From positions 9,614,327 to 9,678,326 of the forward strand of contig NW_004624800.1 of assembly GCF_000247695.1 (NCBI RefSeq): a stretch of DNA of 64,000 bases, given 5' to 3'. The notes under the pieces were generated by a model. It was not told where the DNA came from. It made no database searches and worked only from the letters and a program-made list of their open reading frames with translations. Source of the DNA: Heterocephalus glaber (lineage: Eukaryota > Chordata > Mammalia > Rodentia > Bathyergidae). Each line of letters begins with the position of its first letter. The stretch's first letter is position 1. Positions 58,738 through 64,000 of the stretch are shown piece after piece. The position numbers and the translations under genes are program-made.

Positions 58738-59307
58738 GAAAACAAGAGAACATTAAATTGTTCACAGTAGGCCTACATATATGATAGGGAATCCTGTGTA
58801 AGTTTTTCAAGGTCAATTTTTCTCTAAATACATTTCAGGTTATATACCCAATGCCTAGCTTGTAGGAAATACATAGAATATAAAATCAAGTTAAATGACA
58901 AAAATGAATAAATAAGCAAGCATGTCCAGTATTCGTCACAAGTTAACAAAGAAATGGATCTTTACTCTTCAAAAAGTCAGTGTTCTTTTAAAATATTTTT
59001 AAGTGTGGTCATAGTTCTAGTTTTAAAAGTTTGTGGCCACTAAATATAATGTGGATTATTGCTGGAGTGGGAACCCTAAAAACACATGCCAAGAGCAATA
59101 TGCGAAATGTGAAAATTGATTAATTCATGTAATATTGGTAAATTAATGTCTATCTATAGGCATATGTATATATATGAACAAATACACATAAAATATCAGA
59201 CACTATCAGTAAATATTGGGTAGAAGAATATTATTTATCTTGGTAAACCTATACCAGAATCTTTAGTAATAAATTTGCATGATACCTGCAAATTCTTTTT
59301 AAAATTT
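58738..59307. other. AT-rich DNA, no recognisable feature
   Basis: Nothing could be assigned on either strand. Confidence 0.45.
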
Positions 59308-59394
59308 ACACACATATATATTACATATATATGTATATATATACATATACATATATAAATACATATATATATACATAGAGAGAGAGAGAGAGAA
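59308..59394. repeat. (TA)n/(TACA)n then (GA)n microsatellite
   Basis: A compound alternating purine-pyrimidine run, partly self-complementary, is followed by (AG)n. Confidence 0.9.
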
Positions 59395-61137
59395 AGTGAG
59401 GGAAATGAAAGAAATAAAAAGTTAAACTGAAAAATGGTAACAGTTTTTAAATCTATATGGAGGGCAAAGTAACGTTTGTGGTACCAGTCTTAACTCTTTT
59501 CTCCATTTTAAAACTATTTCTCATAAAAATAAAACAGAAAGATTGAGTTAAAAATATAGTTAGCCTGATACATATCTTGTCTTAAGATCATTTATTAGTA
59601 TCTTTGCTGTTGCATATAGAGAAACTTCAAGATTTAGGAAAAGTTGGGCATGGTGTAGCGTTCCTAGGGAAAAATGTTCCTTTCTATTGAAAAGGTTTTC
59701 ATAAAGACACCAAATATTTAAATCTTGACGAATAATCTTACCATATTTTCCTAGGGTGTATCTAATTTAGGCTTAGAGAAGAACCACACAAACCATTTTG
59801 AATTTCTTTTCCTTTCATGCTCAATGTTTTTAAGATAATTATTACCTACCTTATTTTTATTATTCTAGTTTTCTAAATTTAATAATTAAATCTCTTTTGT
59901 TTGCTTTTTTCCCCTTTTACAAAATTTTCCAATATGAAGAAAGAGAACTTTTTTCTTCATTTTCAAGAAGAATGTTAATCTCATAGTTTTAGTCCTCCCT
60001 ACTAGGCTTTCAGAATATTTACTTATTTATTTATTCAGTTCATCCCTTTAATCTCAACAAAAAGATAAAAATGATACCCACAGATAGCAGGATTGTCTTT
60101 TATCTTTAGTTTCTTTTTTTTAATCAAGATATTTCTTTTCTTTTCAAAAAAGTCAAACACTTTCTCTGTCCTTACCATATACATTAATGAAACATAAAAA
60201 TGTGCACTTCAAAATGTAGAGAAGTATTTTTTTTATTACCATCCATGTTAAATATACCATACCCCAAACAGAAAACATATACATCTTAATTACTTTTTTA
60301 AGACTATTTTGCTTACTATGAATATATTACCCCACTGAAATCAATTGAGAGAATTCTATTCAAAGTTGCTTACATCATATCATTAAAAAAGGACATTTCA
60401 TTTAGTTTGATATCCTTATAGTTAAAATTTGTTACAGAATAAGCTGACATAAAAGAAAAAGAATTCTGTTTTCAAAAACTAAATGATATGCATTATTTTA
60501 TTATGGTACTGAATAAAATGTCCAAATAAATCCCAGAATATAAATCACAATTTAATAACATCATAATTTATGCAATTTATGCACAATTTACTCAGTAAAA
60601 TTCTAGTAGCTCTCTGTATTTTAAATTAATGTAAAATAAAATAAAAATTATCTTATGAAGAAATGGTAGATTTGTACTTAATATCAAATACACAGATACA
60701 GTTATTTCAAATATGCACTTGAAATTATTTTACAGATCATTTGAAAACATATGCCTGAGAAAAAGAAGAAAAAGAGAAACGGGAAAGTACATGTGTACAC
60801 ATTGTATATGGTACATCTATTTGATAGTTTATCAAGGATGGACTCTTTTTATGTGTCACCTCATGTTACTGTGCTGACAGAACTCTCTATTTTCAAAAAT
60901 ATAATATCTCTCTCTTGATTTATTATCTATTTTTACAGTATAAATTCTGTAATAAGGTCAATCTCGATACTCAATGCCAAGATTGAAAGTTTAATCAGGT
61001 TATATTTGGAAGGGCCCTGCAGTTCTTGAAAAGTAGGGAATACGTAAAGTATATCCAATGCTCTATTTAGATTTTAGTGACATGTAGAAGCTTTCAGTTC
61101 TCATTAAATTGATTTTTAATGTTATGTATTATTCCTT
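59395..61137. other. AT-rich DNA, no recognisable feature
   Basis: Nothing could be assigned on either strand. Confidence 0.45.
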
Positions 61138-61247
61138 AAACTACTTTTTTTTTTTTTTTTTTTTTGGTACCGGAGATCAAACTCGGGTCCTTGAGCTTGC
61201 GCAGCAGGCGGCAAAACCACTGAGCTAAATCCCCGGTCCCGAAACTA
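61138..61247 (-). mobile_element. Young ID-like SINE
   Basis: The minus strand begins GGGACCGGGGATTTAGCTCA, has GCCGCCTGCTGCGCAAGCTC and GAGTTTGATCTCCGGTACC and a ~20-base A tail. This is close to what the other copies suggest as the family consensus. A short AAACTA repeat flanks it and may be the TSD. Confidence 0.9.
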
Positions 61248-62665
61248 TGTTTTTTCAATACAGAAGCAAATGCTAAATACATCAAATGAACTAAATTCCT
61301 TAATATTTGCTTAAGCTGATGCTAGTCTTTAATAAGTAATTATAATTAAATATTTTCTATATACAATCAATAGAAAACATTATCAAACATTAAAGTGACA
61401 ACTGAGAAAAATCCTCAACTTTTACTGTTAAAGAAATATAAAATCTAGTAAAACTTTTTCACTTGACAGTTACAAACACTAAGGTCTAAAGATATTGAAA
61501 CTTTAACATGACCATGTGACTAGATGCAGAAATAGAATGCTTTTGTTTGCAACCAAGGTCTCTTTTTCCAGGTAATAGATAATCCCCAACTACTATGAGC
61601 TGAGCACTCTGTTAGGCATACAAAAATTACCTTCATCTCAAAATGCTAACCATGTACAGCCTGAGCTTATTTAGAAATAAGCAAGGTAGGTTTTAATACT
61701 TATTTTGTGTACATATGTTTGAAGCACCACTTTAAGCATGCGATGGTTATTTCTAAAAGATGGAGATGGTAGGTTAGATATCTTCAGAGCTACTTCACAA
61801 TATTTCATAGAGGGAGGAGTTACTAAGTGATGATGGGAAGACACTCCAAGCAAGAGAAAGGACATGAGAAAGGTCAAGTATGTGATAACACAAGTCCTAT
61901 TCAGGGAATAATAGTATAGAATACAAAAAGGAGGGCCACTGGTTTGATATGAGAAGGAAGTCAAAGACCAAAATTTTTGAATGTTTGAAAAAGTTTGTCC
62001 TTCATTTTTTAAACAACAGAAACTGACAAGATTCGTGCACACAAGAGTAAGCTGCTCAGGCTTGTAATGTGGAAAAATAAGTTTAGTCTCAAGAAAGGAT
62101 CTGGCTTAAAAAAAGAATATGAGAAATACATTACCTTGTTATGAAGAGATGACCTAATACAGACCTTTATTGGAAAATAAGTGTGAGAAACAGGAAACTA
62201 GATGTAAGAAGCAAGTTAGGGAAAGAAACACAGCCAATTATTAAATGCAAGGGGAGAAGAATTACTGTTTTATTTTGATTTACCAGGTGAAGCATATGTA
62301 GAAATATTGGAAGAGGTGAAAATATGACAGAAAATTATGCATTTAATAAGCTGTGTTGCATTTGAAATTCCTGAACCATTTTTATTTGGTAAATTGCTGT
62401 AGAAAGCTCCATACAGACACCAGAGAGGTCTGTCTACAAGCATATAAAGATGTTAGAAGACAATCAGACATGAAAATCCACTGAAGAAAAGAAAATGCAA
62501 GGAAGGAGTAAGACAAAAGGCAAACAGGAGAAAGAATCGTAAAAAAAATTAAAAAGTAAGTTTCAAAAATTTTTTATTAGTTTTGGAAAGTAAGTAAAAT
62601 TTATTTTAATTAAAATTCTAGTTCATTAATATACACATAATATTTTCCAAATTAAAACTGAGAGC
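61248..62665. other. AT-rich DNA, no recognisable feature
   Basis: The 123-codon minus-strand open frame at 61671-62042 shows no domain. Nothing else was assigned. Confidence 0.4.
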
Positions 62666-62744
62666 TAGGGCTAGGGATGTAACTCAGTGGTAGAGCCTTT
62701 ATCTAGCTTAAGTGTGGCCCTGGAATCCATCCCCAAAACAAAAC
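62666..62744 (+). mobile_element. Old tRNA-derived SINE
   Basis: GGGCTAGGGATGTAACTCAG, TGGTAGAGCCTTTATCTAGC and CTGGAATCCATCCCCAAAAC follow the tRNA-derived SINE layout. Closer to the 8.65 kb subtype than to the young copies. Confidence 0.75.
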
Positions 62745-64000
62745 CTATGGATAATTTTTTTTTTCTTGTCATTTCACTAAATCTAATCTTAGAACTAACA
62801 GAGAAGTTTATTATATCATGTCATATGCCTTGAAAACAATATAAATTTAATGACATTAAACATACTGCCTTACAAATTTTATTTTATAATTTAAAAGTTT
62901 TCTCAGAGAACTATACAGTACTCATTTCACCCATGTTTCTCTTAAGAACCATGCTTCCTCCAGAACAATAAATACTTCTTATTAAAAGCAAAAAAATCTC
63001 TTAAAAAGGAAAGATACCATTAAAACAGTCTGAAACTCTAACTAACAGAAATAATTACTATTTTAGCACCGAAATGGTTTTTCATTACATAGTCATTTTT
63101 TACAAAGCTTGTGTTTAGGTAGAGCATGTGTCAAAATCTCATTAAAAGTCATGAACTAATAGAACAAGATTGTCTCATCAGATATTTTTTTCTCTGAGTG
63201 TCTAAAGTGATTAATTTCAGGAAGAAAGCTTGTGTCATATTTTCTGTATTATAACCAAAAATATTCTAAAATTAAAAGCTTTTCAATTTCTAGAGCATGT
63301 CATAAATGAAATCATAAGTAAAATCCATTTCTTTTTACTATTTCTAAAGGTAACCTTTGCTTAATTTTGCAAATTTGACTTTAATTCCTTAGGTACTGTT
63401 AATCCTCTTCCGCATACAGACCTTCTGAAAGAATTGTGACATAATTGTTCAAAAAATTAAAGAAAAAATATTAATGAATTTAAAGTGTTTTCCCAAAACT
63501 TCATATAATTAGTCATACTTAAAACTGTATGATAATAATACTAAGACTTACTTGTTGGAAATATGTATATTCAGATTGGTAAGAGGTGAGATTAGACTCC
63601 TTGTCACTTTTTGTAGGTCTTTGGTTTCACCCTTATCTCCTCATCTTTAGGATCAACTCAAGTAGGAGTCTAGAGATGTGATTTCATGCTGTGGAATATC
63701 ATACTTTTCCACAACATTTAAAATACAATGTTGGAAAAAAACACAGTTTTTGTTTTGTTTTAATGTTTGTATCTCTATCTCCTTGCTATAAGCTATCACG
63801 TTACAACAGCTAATAGTACTTCAACCAAGAACAGCTGCTGAATGTACACAGAGATTAACAAACCAGCTTTGAGCCCTAGGGAAACTAAATACTCTGGAAA
63901 GCTACTAGTTTGTTAAGCAAAATGATTGGATTTTTAAAAAATGGGAATAGTTGGTTTACTTAATGGAAATTTAATCGTAACTCTAGATGTAAATTCCCAA
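62745..64000. other. AT-rich DNA, no recognisable feature
   Basis: Nothing could be assigned on either strand. Confidence 0.45.

Noticed and set aside
61671..62042. 123-codon minus-strand open frame
   Set aside because: It has no recognisable domain, promoter or conserved motif. A frame this long is expected somewhere in 64 kb.
1..64000. CRISPR arrays, bacterial operons, rRNA genes
   Set aside because: No regularly spaced repeats with unique spacers, no dense coding and no rRNA-like sequence were seen. The composition and repeats are mammalian.

Overview
The window is AT-rich mammalian intergenic DNA with no intact host gene. 7SL-derived B1-type SINEs, abundant short tRNA-derived (ID-like) SINEs, many 5'-truncated L1s, MaLR-type LTRs and old L2/Tigger/mariner fossils point to a rodent. 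The SINE and L1 3'-end types do not look like mouse or rat; a non-murid lineage (for example Castorimorpha) is a weak guess.

Layout. 1-640 holds the 3' end of an ERV LTR and a GC-rich, repeat-bearing block. 0.6-13 kb is mostly AT-rich DNA with old L1, MaLR-type LTR and SINE copies. A related solo-type LTR lies at 13.3-13.8 kb. 14-33 kb alternates SINEs, L1 fragments, a Tigger fragment and MLT1/MST-like LTRs with unassignable AT-rich DNA. 34.66-40.6 kb is a large minus-strand L1 with its 5' UTR and a target-site duplication (TSD), interrupted by a second, inverted (twin-priming type) L1. 41.4-42.0 kb holds two mariner 3' halves in opposite orientation.

The most notable object is at 43.87-46.67 kb on the minus strand. 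It is a poly(A)-tailed, TSD-flanked retrocopy of what looks like a spliced fusion transcript. A CpG-rich 5' UTR and the first 35 codons of REEP3 end exactly at the exon 2/3 boundary known for the REEP family and run straight into a piggyBac-type transposase sequence. The C-terminal cysteine-rich end of that transposase is present three times in tandem. The copy is now dead (stops, frameshifts, a missing catalytic stretch), but it records a host-transposase splice fusion analogous to ERCC6-PGBD3.

46.7-64 kb is mostly unassigned AT-rich DNA with an L2 copy split by an L1, scattered SINEs, a candidate LTR near 58.4 kb and simple repeats. Nothing here works together as a pathway. The content is the outcome of successive transposon insertions, chiefly L1 machinery acting on L1, SINE and host RNAs. 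Boundaries of old repeats are approximate because they were judged by eye.
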